The notes under the pieces: model-generated | What the model was told of the DNA's origin: nothing | Seen by the model: the letters and a program-made list of their open reading frames with translations, nothing else | The model's database searches: none | Program-made: the position numbers and the translations under genes | Shown here: positions 62,301-64,000 of the stretch, in pieces | How the letters are laid out: each line of letters starts with the position of its first letter | How positions within the stretch are numbered: position 1 is the stretch's first letter | Assembly (NCBI GenBank): GCA_012295275.1 | Contig: CM022676.1 | Span: 1,820,510-1,884,509, forward strand | From: Chrysomallon squamiferum | Lineage: Eukaryota; Mollusca; Gastropoda; Neomphalida; Peltospiridae | Reading direction: 5' to 3' | DNA: 64,000 bases

Positions 62301-62843
62301 TTAAAGTTGATTAACTCCATCCAGTTTCTCTGGCTCAGTTAAGGTGCAAAAAATTTCAACCAAAAATTGCATAAAAGGTGACATTTAAGATTACGCAAGA
62401 TTAATTATCACTGGTAAAAAACCTGACTTGTTTTGTTGTGGCAGATTTTGCTTTCAGTTTTTTAAAACAAATGAGTTTTCAAATCAGTCTGACTGAAAGT
62501 TATAAATGAGAGTGGAAGTTAATAGTAAAAAGTAATTAAATTAGTTTCAACTAAATGTTTTCTTGGAAATACTGTGTTTTAGAAGGAAATGGACTTTTAT
62601 TCATTGAGAGAATGATATATGAATTGAAAACTTTATAGAGCCATGCAAGTCTTAATGCATCTTTATATATGTGCATGCACAAATGGCAAATGAAGACGGT
62701 AACATGTTACATAGAAATACAGAGCAAACAGTGAAGGGGAGAGAGAGTGAGAGAGAGAAACTATGAAAAAATACCTGTGTTATACATAAGCATAAGAAAT
62801 TATACAGACTACGTGTGTATGTGTATATGTGTTTCTGTGGGTC

Positions 62844-62895
<52 letters not shown>

Positions 62896-63120
62896 TGTGT
62901 TTGAAAAACCTCTTTATTTTAACACTGGATATGTGGCTGTGTGTATCAGACTGATGGTGATGATCTAATAAAAACTAATACTTTTAGACATATAAATTAG
63001 TTTAAATTAACTTTCCATCTTCTAGCTTAGATCAGCATTCATTAACACACAAGACAAACAACTGTAACAACAACAACAACAACAACACTACAACAGCAAA
63101 CACTTTAAAACATCACTGGT
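62301..63120. other. AT-rich DNA with a GT tract
   Basis: A GT tract (about 62849-62892) and a CAACAA run (about 63067-63087) are the only distinct features. Confidence 0.6.
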
Positions 63121-63129
63121 TTTTCACAT

Positions 63130-63390
63130 CATCTTTCAGTTCAAGTCTGAATGTCTTGAGAGAGAAAACTGAGACAACTTCAGAGTGTGCGCTGTTTTAA
63201 AAGCTGCAAACTCTGCTCTGTGTGTTGGTTGACAGAGCCAGTGTGTACATTTCCTGTGGGAAGTGGTCACCACAGGCTTTCCGCTTCGCAACAAAAGACT
63301 CACTAATGTGCACTGCGACAGTATAGCGTGGGGACGTTTGTGTGTTTTGTCGTTGGACTTTGTGGGGGCTGTGTCAATGTGAAGGCCATT
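63130..63390. promoter_or_regulatory. GC-richer, non-repetitive block, possible promoter
   Basis: This stretch stands out from its AT-rich surroundings and holds a TTTTAAAA box near 63198. On the minus strand it lies upstream of the probable 5' UTR exon at 59.9 kb, so it could contain the prohormone promoter. No start site can be read from sequence alone. Confidence 0.25.
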
Positions 63391-63734
63391 TGTTCTTGAG
63401 TCTTTGACTTTCTGTGTTTGTCTTTTTTAATTTTAATTTTAATTTAATTATTTCTTTAATTTTATTATTTATTTATTTACTTATTTTTTTTTATTATTAT
63501 TTTTTTTTTATTTTTTTTATAAATGGTTAAGAGATGTTTTTAATTTGTCTTTTGTGAGTTTGTATGGTAAGGTCATGACAATACTTTGTTAGTTTTTATT
63601 GATTTTTAAAAAATAATGTTACATTCTTTCTGATGTGGTTAAATTTGAAAAAAAAATTTTTTACATACTGTTATTTTAGTCTATATTAGGTTTGCATTTT
63701 CATTCAGAACTATTATGAATGGCTTTCTCTAGTT

Positions 63735-64000
63735 GATGGCTATTACAGCTGTTCAGCTGATGTCTGTGTTTGTTGCAGCTGTTTAGTTGATATCTGTGAC
63801 AGCTGTTTAGTTGATATCTATGTTACAGCTGTTTAGTTGATATATATGTTGGTGACAGCTTTCTAGTTGATATATATCTCAGTGACAGCTGTTTAGTTGA
63901 TATATACGTATGTGACAGCTGTTTAGTTGATGTCTATGTTTGTGACAGCTGTTTAGTTCATATATATGTCAGTGACAGCTGTTTAGTTGGTATATATGTA
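63735..64000. repeat. Minisatellite with CAGCTG in most units, running off the window
   Basis: About eight units of roughly 25-35 bp share GTGACAGCTGTTTAGTTGAT, then TATAT. Every intact unit contains CAGCTG, a palindromic E-box. Copies become more regular toward the window end, so the array probably continues beyond 64000. Confidence 0.85.

Overview
This is an AT-rich animal nuclear sequence with spliced genes, no operons and very many microsatellites (GT, AT, CT, CATA, ATT and ACT tracts). The mix of a Dixin gene, an RBM42 gene, a short secreted prohormone gene, a Tc1-type transposon and abundant CA/CT/CATA repeats fits a lophotrochozoan invertebrate, most likely a mollusc. That placement is an inference; nothing in the window fixes the species.

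Layout. 1-2.1 kb: microsatellite-rich intergenic DNA. 2.1-3.8 kb, + strand: a BTB-BACK-PHR gene whose reading frame is broken three times. 4.2-5.2 kb: GC-richer DNA with unassigned coding-like segments and a palindromic CRE. 7.25 kb: a 180-bp hAT-type MITE with perfect 8-bp target duplications. 9.5-28.3 kb, + strand: a complete Dixin (DIXDC1) gene, for which I could join 18 coding exons in phase (706 aa; CH domain, coiled coil, DIX domain), plus an alternative first exon. 28.3-34.8 kb: AT-rich intergenic DNA with a TGATGTCA-rich array. 34.9-44.2 kb and beyond, + strand: RBM42 (four exons found, last short exon not found), with a dead Tc1-like transposon in intron 2. 48.5-51.6 kb, - strand: a three-exon, 152-aa secreted neuropeptide-like precursor, with a probable 5' UTR exon near 59.9 kb. 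51.6-52.9 kb: a 12-copy array made from that precursor's own start exon. 53-64 kb: simple repeats and several minisatellites; the last one runs off the window end.

The most striking feature is a recurring pattern. Several exon-intron junctions have been copied into tandem arrays lying in the adjacent intron. In the neuropeptide gene the splice acceptor, start codon and most of the signal-peptide sequence are present in 12 near-identical copies separated by CATA tracts. In DIXDC1 the exon 5 acceptor sits at the end of a six-unit array that decays with distance from the exon, and the donors of exons 8, 13 and 15 also appear to head degenerate arrays. The donor of the first neuropeptide coding exon does the same.

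The genes do not form one pathway. Dixin is a Wnt/JNK and actin-linked scaffold, RBM42 is an RNA-binding splicing and stress-granule protein, BTB-PHR proteins are usually Cullin-3 adaptors, and the prohormone would be secreted. All coordinates come from reading the sequence by eye; no alignment or database search was run.
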